A DNA stretch of 62,883 bases from Cochlodiniinecator piscidefendens (GCF_011326755.1 NZ_JAAOIE010000011.1:1-62883); one strand, 5' to 3'; positions 36,904 to 46,738 are shown, numbered from the stretch's first letter. Numbers and translations: made by a program. Notes: generated from the sequence alone by a model not told the origin.

Positions 36904-37902
36904 TTATTTTGATACCCAAAGCCAACTCGAACGACACATATCATCGAGAGTTTTTTTTGTTTTAAAACCTAAGAGGTCATAGGCTTGAGATGTGTCTGCA
37001 AAGTAACTGGCGACATCCCCTGCCCGACGGGGTGCGATGTCAAAAGGTATCGCTTTACCGCTTGCCTTAGAATAGGCCGCGATCATTTCCTTAACTGAAT
37101 AACCAATCCCTGTTCCTAAATTCACAGTGTGACTGTTGTCCGTTTCGATAAGCCTGTTCACTGAGAGAACGTGCCTGTGAGCCAAATCGTCTACATGAAT
37201 ATAGTCGCGTACGCCGGTGCCATCGGGTGTGTCATAGTCGTCACCGTACACTTGTAGCTTTTTCAGACGCCCATCTGCTACCATTGCCAAAAGCGGCATT
37301 AAATTATTGGGCACCCCCATTGGGTCTTCACCGATCATAGCGCTGTCATGGGCCCCCACTGGATTAAAGTATCGTAGAATTCCAACAGATAACTTGGGGT
37401 TAGCGCGTTCTGCCTGAGACAGTACTTGTTCGCCAAATGTTTTCGTAAACGCATAAGGGCTTTCGGGATCACATTTGTGTGCCTCATCCAAGGGACAGTA
37501 CTGAGGCTCCCCATAGACGGTAGCGGATGAAGAGAAGACGATTCGGTTAACGGCATGCTCGTGCATTACTTGCATAAGTGTTAAAAAGCCGCTGCAGTTT
37601 ACATCGAAATACAATAGGGGTTTTTCAACGGATTCACCAACTGCTTTCAGGGCAGCAAAGTGAATAACTGCGTCGAAATTATATGTTTTAAAGGTCTCGT
37701 CTAAAGCCGCTTTATTTCGAACGTCTCCAATGTGATATAAAACATCTTTGCCGGTAATTTCGCACAATCTCTTTATGACTTCCGGCCGGGAGTTCGAAAA
37801 ATTATCAAAAATAACAGGTATATATCCGGCTTCGCATAGAGCAACATATGTGTGTGACCCAATGTAGCCAGCGCCGCCAGTTAGGAGGATGGTTTTTTTC
37901 AT
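36904..37902 (-). CDS. galE: UDP-glucose 4-epimerase
   Basis: GalE interconverts UDP-glucose and UDP-galactose (or the GlcNAc forms). The 332-residue SDR protein has GGAGYIGSH at residues 9-17, IHFAALKAVGES, FSSSATVYG and the catalytic YAFTK. The late region (DYIHVDDLAHRHV, VNLGTGIGYSV) is typical of GalE. The start at 37902 removes a 36-residue unrelated extension. It is divergent from wbpA across a 477-base gap. Some relatives act on other UDP-sugars, so the substrate is likely but not certain. Confidence 0.92.
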   Translation of the reverse strand: MKKTILLTGGAGYIGSHTYVALCEAGYIPVIFDNFSNSRPEVIKRLCEITGKDVLYHIGDVRNKAALDETFKTYNFDAVIHFAALKAVGESVEKPLLYFDVNCSGFLTLMQVMHEHAVNRIVFSSSATVYGEPQYCPLDEAHKCDPESPYAFTKTFGEQVLSQAERANPKLSVGILRYFNPVGAHDSAMIGEDPMGVPNNLMPLLAMVADGRLKKLQVYGDDYDTPDGTGVRDYIHVDDLAHRHVLSVNRLIETDNSHTVNLGTGIGYSVKEMIAAYSKASGKAIPFDIAPRRAGDVASYFADTSQAYDLLGFKTKKTLDDMCRSSWLWVSK

Positions 37903-38379
37903 ATTTAAAATACCTTGGCATCTATGTTCGAAGTGTTCCCTTCTTTTAAGTAGGGAGAGCACATAAAGCGAGAGTATCTGGCATACCCTACATTTTTTTA
38001 AAAGAAGCATTTAACGAACGCAACTGAGCGGTCGGGTTTGTACAGGTTTTCTGCATTTGCGTTCTCGGTGCGTTATTGGTTGGCTGTTCACAAGCGCATG
38101 AAATGAGGCTTGGCGATCCGAGTGTTGGACATGGCCGTAGCTTTGCGACAACGGCCCGATGCGCGTTGTCTTCGTCCATAAATAATAGTGTTCGAAAAAC
38201 TAATAGGATGTGGTTTGCCCATAGTTATTCCTGAGTGCCTTAGAGTTCTTGGAGGCGCAAGTATAGGGTGTATACGCTCTAATTTGATGTGGACAAGGAA
38301 GAGAGGTGCATGATAGCAGGCGCTCGAACGACTTTAAGAATTTGCTAAACATTATACATTTTGACGAAGGAGTGGCCAA
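37903..38379. promoter_or_regulatory. 477-base divergent gap between galE and wbpA
   Basis: No gene of recognisable family lies here. The flanking genes point away from each other, so promoters for both are expected. Reading frames such as 37988-38179 look accidental. No -35/-10 pair or operator could be assigned. Confidence 0.4.
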
Positions 38380-39678
38380 ATGAATTTGGCTGAGAGATTT
38401 TCCGAAAAATCCGCAACTATAGGTATCATCGGACTGGGATATGTTGGTATCCCCCTAGCGTTGGCTATCTCCAAGGTTGGAATAAAAGTGCTGGGCTTCG
38501 ATGTTGTACAGGCACGTGTTGATCAGTTGAATTTAGGTCAGAGTCCGATCAAGCACATCTCGAATGATGAAATCGCGGAGATACGCAAGGACCGTTTTGA
38601 GGCAACTGCAGAGATGTCGCGCTCTGCGGAATGTGATGCGTTGATCATCTGTGTACCGACACCACTGGACAAAACCCGCGAGCCAGATCTGAGTTTTGTT
38701 GTAGCCACCATGGATGGGCTGTCCCCATACCTGCGAGCAGGGCAAGTGCTATCGTTGGAAAGTACAACTTGGCCAGGCACCACCCGCGAAGTTCTACAGC
38801 CATACGTCGATCAGGCTGGTCTGACAGTGGGCGAAGATTTCTTTCTGATTTACTCGCCTGAGCGTGAAGATCCGGGCAATCCCAATTTTTCGACCCAGAC
38901 CATTCCTAAAGTGGTGGGCGGGCAAACACCTGCCTGTCTGGAGGTCGGAGTTGCTCTGTATCAGACTTTCATCGATAAGGTCGTGCCTGTAAGTTCGACG
39001 GCTGCAGCCGAAATGGTGAAGCTACTCGAGAATATTCACCGTTCGATCAATATCGGTCTGGTTAATGAAATGAAAGTTGTGGCTGATGCCATGGGGCTGG
39101 ACATTTTTGAAGTGATTGATGCGGCTAAAACCAAACCGTTTGGGTTCACAGCCTATTATCCGGGACCCGGTATTGGCGGGCACTGTATTCCAATCGACCC
39201 CTTCTACCTAACTTGGAAGGCGCGAGAATATGGGCTGCACACTCGATTCATCGAGCTAGCGGGTGAAGTAAATGCCGCCATGCCACAATATGTAGTGGAT
39301 AAGACCGTGCGCGCTTTGAACAAGGCGGGCAAGTCGTTGAACGGCGCCAAGGTTCTGGCACTTGGCATTGCTTACAAGAAAGACGTGGATGATATGCGCG
39401 AAAGCCCATCGGTCTTTGTTATGGAGCTGCTGCGTGATTGGGGGGCGAATGTGCAGTATTCCGACCCTAACGTGCCAGTCTTCCCGGAAATGAGGGAGCA
39501 TGATTTTGATTTATCTTCGGTGCCTCTATCGGCTGAGACAGTGGCGGGTTATGATGCAGTGCTGTTGCTGACTGATCACACGGATTTCGACTATGGTATG
39601 ATCCGTGATAATGCGCAAATCCTAGTCGATACTCGTGGCAAGTTTCGCGATGATGCCGATGGTGTGGTGAGGGCCTAA
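38380..39678 (+). CDS. wbpA: UDP-N-acetylglucosamine 6-dehydrogenase (WbpA family)
   Basis: WbpA oxidises UDP-GlcNAc to UDP-GlcNAcA, the first step towards UDP-ManNAc(3NAc)A. The 432-residue protein has [10 protein letters not shown] near residues 18-27, [18 protein letters not shown] and the catalytic-cysteine segment [13 protein letters not shown]. The last of these is the WbpA/VipA type rather than the Ugd type. It starts a plus-strand operon in which the WbpB-like gene follows after three bases, and the WbpD- and WbpI-like genes come next. A consensus-like GAAGGAG sits upstream of the ATG. Confidence 0.93.
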   Translation: MNLAERFSEKSATIGIIGLGYVGIPLALAISKVGIKVLGFDVVQARVDQLNLGQSPIKHISNDEIAEIRKDRFEATAEMSRSAECDALIICVPTPLDKTREPDLSFVVATMDGLSPYLRAGQVLSLESTTWPGTTREVLQPYVDQAGLTVGEDFFLIYSPEREDPGNPNFSTQTIPKVVGGQTPACLEVGVALYQTFIDKVVPVSSTAAAEMVKLLENIHRSINIGLVNEMKVVADAMGLDIFEVIDAAKTKPFGFTAYYPGPGIGGHCIPIDPFYLTWKAREYGLHTRFIELAGEVNAAMPQYVVDKTVRALNKAGKSLNGAKVLALGIAYKKDVDDMRESPSVFVMELLRDWGANVQYSDPNVPVFPEMREHDFDLSSVPLSAETVAGYDAVLLLTDHTDFDYGMIRDNAQILVDTRGKFRDDADGVVRA

Positions 39679-39681
39679 GAC

Positions 39682-40659
39682 ATGACACGTATTGCACAAG
39701 TTGGATGCGGTTACTGGGGTAAGAACCTGGTGCGTAATTTTTCCGAGATTGGCGCTCTAGGGGCTGTTGTGGACGGCGACCCCAACACCGCGGCTAAAAT
39801 GGCAGAAACTTATGGTGTGCCGGCCTGCAACCTAGACGAGGTTCTGGCCGATCCGGACATTGTTGGTGTGTCCTTTGCAACACCCGCCGAAACCCATGCG
39901 GATCTTGCCGTGCGCGCTTTGGAAGCAGGCAAACATGTCTACGTGGAAAAACCGCTGGCCCTGACCGAAGCAGATTGCGATCGCATGATCACGGCAGCGG
40001 AAGCGACAGAACGTACCCTGATGGTGGGGCATCTACTGCAGTATCATCCGATTTTTGTGGCGATGAAGGCAGAAGTCGATGCCGGCCGCATTGGTGATCT
40101 GCGTTATGTTTATTCCAACCGTATGTCGCTGGGAAAATTCCGGGTGGCCGAGAATGTCCTGTGGTCCTTTGCGCCCCATGACGTATCGATGGTGCTGAGC
40201 TTGGTTGACGCACAGCCCAACGTTGTTACCGCACAGGGTGGGGCCTTTGTTACCGAAGGGGTAGCGGACTGGTGCACCATGCAATTCGGGTTTGAAAATG
40301 GCGTACGTGGGCACATCCAGACCAGTTGGTTGCACCCGTTCAAGGAACAGAGACTTGTGGCTGTTGGGTCCAAAGGCATGATGGTTTTCGAAGATAGTCA
40401 GCCGGACTGGGATAAGAAGCTGGCTTATTATGGGCATGACATCGATATGTCCGGGCGTGAACCAGCACCGATTAAGGCAGAGGTTGAATATATCGCTGTT
40501 CCCCGAGGAGAGCCACTTAAGGATGAGTGCCGCCATTTCGTGCATGCCATCGAGACTGGCACCGCGCCACGCACTGATGGTCATGAAGGCCGCGCTGTTT
40601 TGGCCGTCCTGAACGCGGCTGAGGCTGCACTGGCTAAATCCTTGGAAGGGGCAGCATGA
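39682..40659 (+). CDS. wbpB: UDP-GlcNAcA 3-dehydrogenase, Gfo/Idh/MocA family (WbpB/WlbA type)
   Basis: WbpB oxidises C3 of UDP-GlcNAcA with NAD, giving the keto sugar used by the aminotransferase. The 325-residue protein has the Rossmann start IAQVGCGYWGKNLVRNFSE, the EKP motif in HVYVEKPLALT, and the active-site region FAPHDVSMVLSLV. It overlaps the acetyltransferase gene by four bases. Its neighbours on both sides belong to the same pathway, so the assignment is stronger than for a lone oxidoreductase. Confidence 0.88.
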   Translation: MTRIAQVGCGYWGKNLVRNFSEIGALGAVVDGDPNTAAKMAETYGVPACNLDEVLADPDIVGVSFATPAETHADLAVRALEAGKHVYVEKPLALTEADCDRMITAAEATERTLMVGHLLQYHPIFVAMKAEVDAGRIGDLRYVYSNRMSLGKFRVAENVLWSFAPHDVSMVLSLVDAQPNVVTAQGGAFVTEGVADWCTMQFGFENGVRGHIQTSWLHPFKEQRLVAVGSKGMMVFEDSQPDWDKKLAYYGHDIDMSGREPAPIKAEVEYIAVPRGEPLKDECRHFVHAIETGTAPRTDGHEGRAVLAVLNAAEAALAKSLEGAA

Positions 40660-41234
40660 GCATCCACGAAACAGCCTTTGTGCATGAAAGTGCCTATATA
40701 GACGATCCCAGTGAAATCGGCGCCCACACAAAGATTTGGCACTTCGCGCATGTACTTGGGAACACAACCATCGGCGAAGGGTGTGTGTTAGGCCAAAACG
40801 TGATGGCTGGCCCTCATGTCAGCATCGGAGATGGCTGTAAGATCCAGAACAATGTGGCCTTATATAAGGGTGTAACCCTAGAGCAGGACGTTTTTTGTGG
40901 TCCATCCTGTGTTTTTACAAATGTGTTGACTCCGCGTGCTAATGTCGAGCGCAAGGACGAATTTGGGCCGACATTGGTGCGGCAAGGCGCCACGATTGGG
41001 GCCAATGCCACGATCGTTTGTGGCAACACACTTGGGGCCTATTGCATGGTTGCTGCAGGGGCTGTGGTAACTCATGACGTGCCTGATCACGCTTTGGTTG
41101 CTGGGGTTCCAGCACGCCGAATTGGTTGGGTTAGCCGCAGCGGAGAGCGATTGAACGAAAGCTTGGTTTGTCCTCGTACTGGCGAACAGTATCGCGAAAA
41201 AAGTGGGACGTTGACTTTGGAAAAGGTGAATTAA
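40656..41234 (+). CDS. wbpD: UDP-2-acetamido-3-amino sugar N-acetyltransferase, hexapeptide type (WbpD/WlbB)
   Basis: WbpD acetylates the 3-amino group of UDP-GlcNAc3NA using acetyl-CoA. The 192-residue left-handed β-helix protein shows hexapeptide repeats (IGEGCVLGQNVMAGPHVSIG, VFCGPSCVFTNVLTPRANV, MVAAGAVVTHDVPDHALV). The HVLGNTTIGEG and NNVALYKGVTLE stretches are characteristic of this subfamily. It overlaps wbpB by ATGA. A second homologue at 47937 lies near the aminotransferase on the other strand, so one of the two may act on another amino sugar. Confidence 0.88.
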   Translation: MSIHETAFVHESAYIDDPSEIGAHTKIWHFAHVLGNTTIGEGCVLGQNVMAGPHVSIGDGCKIQNNVALYKGVTLEQDVFCGPSCVFTNVLTPRANVERKDEFGPTLVRQGATIGANATIVCGNTLGAYCMVAAGAVVTHDVPDHALVAGVPARRIGWVSRSGERLNESLVCPRTGEQYREKSGTLTLEKVN

Positions 41235-41261
41235 GACTAACATCCGACTTCAAACCCTAAG

Positions 41262-42362
41262 ATGAAAAGATTGATTTCAATGAAAATATTGACGGTTCTA
41301 GGGGCTCGCCCACAGTTTATTAAGGCCGCTCCGCTGAGCCATGCCATCCGGGCGCAGGGTGGAATCGAAGACATCATCCTGCATACTGGTCAGCATTACG
41401 ATTCCAATATGTCGGATGTGTTCTTTGATGAGCTCGGGATTGAAGCTCCGCGCTATCATCTGAACATCGGTGGCGGCACCCACGGTGCCATGACGGGTCG
41501 GCAGTTGGTCGAAATCGAAGCCGTCTTGTTAGAAAATCGCCCCGATGTGTTGTTGGTGTATGGTGATACCAATTCGACAGTTGCGGGGGCGCTGGCAGCA
41601 GCTAAGCTGGATATTCCAGTGGCCCATGTCGAAGCCGGTTTGCGGTCGTTCAACCGGAAGATGCCCGAGGAAATTAATCGGGTACTGACGGATCATATTT
41701 CGACGTGGCTGTTCCCGCCGAGCGAAGCAGCAGTGGCACATTTGCGCACTGAGGGTATTGATCATGACCGTGTAATGAATGTCGGGGACATTATGTATGA
41801 TGCTGCACGGCTGTTTGGTGAAAAGGCTGCGCGAACTTCTGATATCTGTAATCGTCTTGGGCTGGAAGAAAAAGCGTTTCGCCTGGCAACCGTGCACCGA
41901 CAGGAAAACACAGACGATCCCGCTCGTCTGCGGGTGATCCTGGAAACGCTGGCGACGCTAGCTGAGGAAATGCCGCTGGTGTTGCCACTGCACCCTCGTA
42001 CACGAGCACGTTGTGCCAATTCGCCTGAATTGATGTCTCTTCTAAGCAAGTTAACTTTGACAGAGCCACTTGGTTTTTTTGACATTATTCGACTACAACA
42101 GGCGGCGATGACCTTGGTGACTGATTCCGGAGGTATGCAGAAAGAAGCCTTTTTCCACAAGACGCCAGTGGTGGTGTTGCGCACTGAGACAGAATGGACC
42201 GAGTTAGTGGATCTAAATTGGGCTCGATTGATACCCCCATTTGAGACGCAGGACGTATTGAATTCAATTATGGAATTTGAGCGGGTTGAAACGCGATTGG
42301 TAGGGGAACCCTATGGAAATGCCCATGCCGCTGAAAAGATATTGAATGCCGTTTGCAGGTGA
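41262..42362 (+). CDS. wbpI: UDP-GlcNAc/UDP-GlcNAc3NAcA 2-epimerase (WecB/WbpI family)
   Basis: This non-hydrolysing epimerase inverts C2 of the UDP-sugar. The 366-residue protein has GARPQFIKAAPLS, HTGQHYDSNMSD, VYGDTNSTVAG, HVEAGLRSFNRKMPEE, ATVHRQENTDD and TDSGGMQKEAFF, all intact. Family members act on UDP-GlcNAc (WecB) or UDP-GlcNAc3NAcA (WbpI). Placement after wbpA-B-D favours WbpI. A more conventional start is the in-frame ATG at 41280 (MKILTVLGARPQ). It is the intact counterpart of the pseudogene at 20513. Confidence 0.88.
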   Translation: MKRLISMKILTVLGARPQFIKAAPLSHAIRAQGGIEDIILHTGQHYDSNMSDVFFDELGIEAPRYHLNIGGGTHGAMTGRQLVEIEAVLLENRPDVLLVYGDTNSTVAGALAAAKLDIPVAHVEAGLRSFNRKMPEEINRVLTDHISTWLFPPSEAAVAHLRTEGIDHDRVMNVGDIMYDAARLFGEKAARTSDICNRLGLEEKAFRLATVHRQENTDDPARLRVILETLATLAEEMPLVLPLHPRTRARCANSPELMSLLSKLTLTEPLGFFDIIRLQQAAMTLVTDSGGMQKEAFFHKTPVVVLRTETEWTELVDLNWARLIPPFETQDVLNSIMEFERVETRLVGEPYGNAHAAEKILNAVCR

Positions 42363-42379
42363 ATGCAGGAGACACAAGA

Positions 42380-43345
42380 ATGATTGCAGGAAAGCGTTTA
42401 AAGATGGGTGTTGTCGGTCTTGGTAGTATGGGGCAAAACCATGCTCGCATTGCCAGCCACCACCAATTGGTACAAGAACTCTTTGTTTTTGATCAGGATG
42501 CAGTGCGTGCAGAGGATATAGCGCAGAAATATGAATGCACAGCTGTCGGGTCTTACGAAGAATTACTGGACAAGGTAGATGCGGTCATCATCGCCTCTTC
42601 GACGTTGTCACATTACACTTTGGCCAAGCAAGCGTTGTTGGCTGGTCGTCATTGCCTGATCGAAAAACCGATCACCGCAACCATTGCTGAAGCACAGGAG
42701 ATTCTGGCGCTGAGCAAAGAAAAGAGTTGTGTTGTTGCGGTAGGTCATGTCGAACGGTACAATCCGGTGTTTACCGAACTTTCCAAGATTTTGACATCGG
42801 AAAAAGTTCTGGCAGTGACAGCGCAACGCTTGAGCTACAATCTATCTCGAGCCAATGACGTCAGCGTCGTGTTAGATCTGATGATTCATGATATCGATAC
42901 AATTTGTCAGATTGCGCGCAGCGAACTTCAGGTCGTTAGCGCGGTGGGACAGGCCTTCCGGTCTGTGACGTCAGATTTTGTGTCGACCCTGCTGACCGGA
43001 GGAGATGGCGCGATCTATAATCTGATCGCAAGCAAAATTTCGCAGACCCGTGTTAGGAGTCTCTGTATTTCTTGTGAAGAATGCTATATAGATGCCGATT
43101 ATCTTAAGAAGGAGATACAAATTTTTCGCCACGCAAGCGGCAAATATCTTGATCGGTCACAACAGGTCGGATACCGCCAAGAAGCTCTGGTAGAACGGGT
43201 TATCGTTCCAAATACGGAGCCATTATTAGCAGAACATACAGATTTTTATCAAGCAGTCTTGAATAACAAAGATCCTTTGGTGACGGCGCAGCACGGTATC
43301 AAGGCTTTGGAGTTGGCTGAGGAAATTGAAACTAAGTGCGCTTGA
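42380..43345 (+). CDS. Second Gfo/Idh/MocA-family oxidoreductase
   Basis: This 321-residue NAD(P)-dependent sugar oxidoreductase has the Rossmann motif VGLGSMGQNHARIA and EKPITATIAE with the catalytic lysine. VGHVERYNPVF and VVLDLMIHDIDTI contain the usual His/Asp pair. ATG 42380 follows AGGAGA by seven to eight bases, so the upstream TTG at 42353 was rejected. It resembles plasmid- and O-antigen-encoded dehydrogenases of unknown sugar. It probably oxidises a nucleotide sugar for the same polymer as its neighbours. Nothing in the sequence identifies the substrate. Confidence 0.75.
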   Translation: MIAGKRLKMGVVGLGSMGQNHARIASHHQLVQELFVFDQDAVRAEDIAQKYECTAVGSYEELLDKVDAVIIASSTLSHYTLAKQALLAGRHCLIEKPITATIAEAQEILALSKEKSCVVAVGHVERYNPVFTELSKILTSEKVLAVTAQRLSYNLSRANDVSVVLDLMIHDIDTICQIARSELQVVSAVGQAFRSVTSDFVSTLLTGGDGAIYNLIASKISQTRVRSLCISCEECYIDADYLKKEIQIFRHASGKYLDRSQQVGYRQEALVERVIVPNTEPLLAEHTDFYQAVLNNKDPLVTAQHGIKALELAEEIETKCA

Positions 43346-43372
43346 AGACCAAGAATATTTTGGAGAAAGATT

Positions 43373-43984
43373 ATGTTACAGAGATTTGTTATCCGTCTGT
43401 TTGACCTTACATTCGCCCTTGTGGCTCTGATCATTGGTAGCCCATTTCTTATTTTGATTGCGTTGAGCATCTGGATCACGGATGGGCGCCCCATATTTTT
43501 CATTCAGAAACGTTTAGGACGGGATGGAGTTCCATTCAATCTGATCAAATTTCGCACCATGCGGGTGCAGCCTGTTGCCAAAGTCGATGACACTGATAAA
43601 GTGAATAGCTATTCGATCAAGCTGCGCAATGATCCACGGATTACACCTTTGGGGGCATTTTTACGTCGGAGCAGCCTGGATGAACTGCCGCAACTGTTCA
43701 ATATTATCGCTGGTGACATGAGCCTAGTCGGACCGCGTCCTTGGGTGCCAGATGAATACGATGCATTTCCTTCAGATTGGCAAGCTGAGAAGCGTTTGAA
43801 GGTTCAGCCAGGCCTAACTGGGATAGCTCAGATCAGTGGGCGTAGCGACTTGCCGATCGAAAAAATTATCACTTTAGATCTGGATTGGATCAATAGCGTT
43901 TCGATTCGGAATTATCTAACGTTGATCTTTCAGACAGCATTCAAAGTTTTCCGGCCCTCGCGGCGCCGGAGCGGTGTTTACTAG
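43373..43984 (+). CDS. Undecaprenyl-phosphate sugar-1-phosphate transferase (initiating), copy 2
   Basis: This is a 203-residue monotopic enzyme of the PglC type. It has one hydrophobic segment at about residues 8-32 and the PF02397 core: FIQKRLGRDG, LIKFRTMRV, RRSSLDELPQLFNIIAGDMS and LVGPRPWVPDEY. It would load the first sugar of this cluster's repeat unit on the lipid carrier. It differs clearly from the copy at 25429, so each export system may have its own initiator. The flippase and a glycosyltransferase follow directly. Confidence 0.92.
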   Translation: MLQRFVIRLFDLTFALVALIIGSPFLILIALSIWITDGRPIFFIQKRLGRDGVPFNLIKFRTMRVQPVAKVDDTDKVNSYSIKLRNDPRITPLGAFLRRSSLDELPQLFNIIAGDMSLVGPRPWVPDEYDAFPSDWQAEKRLKVQPGLTGIAQISGRSDLPIEKIITLDLDWINSVSIRNYLTLIFQTAFKVFRPSRRRSGVY

Positions 43985-44023
43985 AAAACACAGCATTGCG
44001 GCAGTACGCTGGGAGTTTCGTTT

Positions 44024-45304
44024 ATGTCAGCTACTGCAATCTTGCGAGGTACCTCGCTGGTATTCATCCTAGCAATGGTAGGGCGGGTGACCGGCTTCCT
44101 TCGGGAAGTGGTCATCGCCTACTATTTTGGAACCAGCGAACAGGCAGACGCTCTGATCATTGGTCTGACACCAATCATTTTGTTTACTGGGATTCTCGGG
44201 TCGGCCTATGCTTCGGCAGCGATGGTACAAATCAAGGATGGGACTGCAAAAGAGCAAGTCCTGCGTACACTTGTTCCGGTTCTGAGCTTGTCTGTTTTGG
44301 TCAGCTTGGCTCTTTTAGCGTTTGCTCCCTCTGTTATCGAAATATTTGCAGTAGGTATGTCCCAAGACGGTAAGGATTTTGCCGCCGATTTTACCCGGCT
44401 GGCGGCCCCAGCTATTATTTTTGCGGCGTTGGCCGCCTGGTCAACTGGACTGTCGCATTTACGCCATCGCTTTCTAGCTCCTGCTCTAGGTAGTCTGATG
44501 CCAAATATCGGTTTGCTGGTCGGGATTGTTGTGGGGTTTCAATTGGCAGGAGTTTCTGGTTTGGCGCTGGTTGCGCTTCTAGGGTATGCTCTATATTTCC
44601 TGATAGTGGTAAATTGGCAGGATTACCGATTGAAGGGAGCTTTGTCCGTTGGGCTTCTGGATTCGGAACAGTTGCGTCTATACCGTAATGTTGCCCTGAC
44701 AATTGCCAGCAGTTTTGTCGTCTATATGGACCTGACTCTGGATCGCTGGTTTGCTATCCAGATTTCAGAAGGCGCAGTCGCGGCCTTGAATTATGCGTCT
44801 AAGCTGGTGCAGTTGCCAACTTACACGGTTATTTTTGCTATCGTCACAATCATGTTTCCGCGCCTGATACAGGCGCGTGATAACCCCACGTTGCATAAGC
44901 AGATGAAGCAGAAAATGTATTTGTACACGCTGGTATTATGCTTTTTCATCACAATTATTATCATGACTGCGTCCGAGCTTCTGGTCCGACTGGTTTTCGA
45001 ATACGGTGCATTTGATGTCGCATCGACGGAAAAGACAGCTAGTTTTCTGCGCGCCTACGGGGTCGGGTTTACCGGATATGCTTTTGTTCTGGTTGGAACC
45101 AAGGTCCGGTTTTCAGAACAAGATTTCCTAACCCCGCTATATGCCGGCGCTGCAGCAATCGTGATCAAGGTAGCTCTTGATTTTCTTCTAATTGACCCCT
45201 TTGGGGCTCAGGGCCTTGCCTTGGCAACCTCTGGCGCGGCCTTGGTTAATGCCACAATCCTTCTTGCTTGGCCGCCGCGCCCGAAACCTTTGGAGATCCT
45301 ATGA
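44024..45304 (+). CDS. MurJ/MviN-type flippase, probable Wzx
   Basis: This is a 426-residue polytopic protein with about 12-14 membrane segments. The N-terminus, GRVTGFLREVVIAYYFGTSEQADAL, carries the family motif R-x-x-G-F-x-R-E of MurJ-like MOP exporters. A central DRWFAIQISEGAVAALNYA segment is also MurJ-like. Chromosomal MurJ flips lipid II. In a polysaccharide operon between an initiating transferase and a glycosyltransferase, this one more likely moves the repeat unit. Its stop overlaps the next start as ATGA. Confidence 0.82.
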   Translation: MSATAILRGTSLVFILAMVGRVTGFLREVVIAYYFGTSEQADALIIGLTPIILFTGILGSAYASAAMVQIKDGTAKEQVLRTLVPVLSLSVLVSLALLAFAPSVIEIFAVGMSQDGKDFAADFTRLAAPAIIFAALAAWSTGLSHLRHRFLAPALGSLMPNIGLLVGIVVGFQLAGVSGLALVALLGYALYFLIVVNWQDYRLKGALSVGLLDSEQLRLYRNVALTIASSFVVYMDLTLDRWFAIQISEGAVAALNYASKLVQLPTYTVIFAIVTIMFPRLIQARDNPTLHKQMKQKMYLYTLVLCFFITIIIMTASELLVRLVFEYGAFDVASTEKTASFLRAYGVGFTGYAFVLVGTKVRFSEQDFLTPLYAGAAAIVIKVALDFLLIDPFGAQGLALATSGAALVNATILLAWPPRPKPLEIL

Positions 45305-46509
45305 CTACGTCTAAGAAAGCCCTGATGTTCCTGCACGCTTATTACAAGGAAGACACTCGCGTGCGCCGCGAAGCTGAAGCGTTAGTTGTAGCGGGTTGGG
45401 ATGTTGACGTCATCTGTCTCAACCGTGGCGAAGAGCCTCGTGAAGAAGTCGTGTCAGGTGTACGGATCAAACGGGCCAATATTGCCAGATCAAAGAAAAA
45501 AACGACAATACGTCTCGCTTGGGAATATGTCCGATTTCTCTTCACTTGCCTGTGGATTTGCAGCAGTGCCATGCTACGCAAACAGTATGATGTGGTCTTT
45601 ACACACAACATGCCGAATTTTCTGATCTTTGCGAGTATTCCAGCCAAATTACGGGGGACTCCCACCATCTTGGACATGCACGACTCAGTTATGGATGTTT
45701 ATGGGGACATTTTTAGACATAAATCCGGATGGCAGCGTAATCTGCTTCAAGGGCTACTAACATTGGAAGAGAAGCTTTCTGCTTCTTTGGCGACAGAAAT
45801 GATCACTGTAAATCGGCCGATTATGGAAGATTTTCAGAATCGACTGGGAGGGCGGAAGTATTTTCTACTGCACAACTCCCCGGATTTGGACGAGTTATCA
45901 GTGTCGCGAGGACCCGCACGGCCTGCCGAACCTGAAGACGTGACATATATCCTGCATCACGGAAATATCCTAGAACGGAGTGGAGTGGACCGGGTTCTGC
46001 CGGTTTTATCAACACTGAATGCGGATGGGGAAAAGTACCGTCTTGAAGTTCATGGACGTGGGCCCTTTTATCAAAATGTGCAAGATATGGCAGCTGATCT
46101 CGGCGTGGCAGAGTCCTGCGATTTTTGTGGACCATTTAGCCATGAATCCATTACTCCCTATCTGGAACGGGCATCCTGTGGAGTAGTGCTGGCACATCGC
46201 AATCGATTGTTCGATTACGCGTTGCCCAATAAATTTTTGGAATATGTTGGGGCTCGTGTGCCTATCATTGCTCAGAGGCTTAAAACTCTGGAAGAATATT
46301 TCCCGGAAAGCATGGTACAATACGTCGATACTGAGGATGAGCTGAAAGAAGCTCTAGAAGAGTTACGAGCGGATCCGGTGAAAGCTCAGCAACGGGCTGA
46401 TCTTGCTTATGAACGCTTGCATGAAATTTCCTGGGAAACCGAGCGCCCCAAGTTTCTGGATTTTGTTGATGCAGTTCGTTTAAAGAAGTTTGATGGTGAT
46501 GTCTCTTGA
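45301..46509 (+). CDS. Glycosyltransferase family 4
   Basis: This is a 402-residue GT-B enzyme. The N-terminal region has the GT4 pattern HAYYKEDTRVRREAEALV and VICLNRGEEPREEVVSGVRI. The C-terminal domain has HGNILERSGVDRVLPVL, VHGRGPF and the E-x7-E-like stretch LPNKFLEYVGARVPII. ATG 45301 was chosen because it overlaps the flippase stop (ATGA), whereas the longer frame starts with TTG. It ends the plus-strand operon beginning at wbpA. Donor unknown. Confidence 0.87.
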   Translation: MTTSKKALMFLHAYYKEDTRVRREAEALVVAGWDVDVICLNRGEEPREEVVSGVRIKRANIARSKKKTTIRLAWEYVRFLFTCLWICSSAMLRKQYDVVFTHNMPNFLIFASIPAKLRGTPTILDMHDSVMDVYGDIFRHKSGWQRNLLQGLLTLEEKLSASLATEMITVNRPIMEDFQNRLGGRKYFLLHNSPDLDELSVSRGPARPAEPEDVTYILHHGNILERSGVDRVLPVLSTLNADGEKYRLEVHGRGPFYQNVQDMAADLGVAESCDFCGPFSHESITPYLERASCGVVLAHRNRLFDYALPNKFLEYVGARVPIIAQRLKTLEEYFPESMVQYVDTEDELKEALEELRADPVKAQQRADLAYERLHEISWETERPKFLDFVDAVRLKKFDGDVS

Positions 46510-46561
46510 TTTGCGTTGAGAACTGACCTGATATCCCCTCAAATTTTCACTGAGAATTGAG

Positions 46562-46738
46562 TGACCTGCCGCCCCCCAAAAAAACTTTTCTCAGTCAGGA
46601 AAGTAGTAGTCAGAAACTCTAACTCAAAATGCTCCAGTTTGCAGGAGGCCGATTATCACGACAAATTCTTCCGGCTTGGGTCTCTTAATCGCCATCTCTG
46701 CTCCTCCGCTTTCCTAACTATAGGGGCGGACTACTTCA
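46562..46738 (-). mobile_element. Internally deleted IS3-family-like remnant (MITE-like, 177 bp)
   Basis: The ends are imperfect inverted repeats: TGACCTGCCGCCCC inward from 46562 and TGAAGTAGTCCGCCCC inward from 46738, each followed by an AG(T)(C/T)AGGAAAG block. On the minus strand GGAGGAGCAGAG precedes ATG at 46695, which starts MAIKRPKPEEFV. This resembles the start of IS3-group OrfA proteins, but the frame ends after about 23 codons. There is no intact transposase and no clear target duplication. It lies between two convergent operons. Confidence 0.55.
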
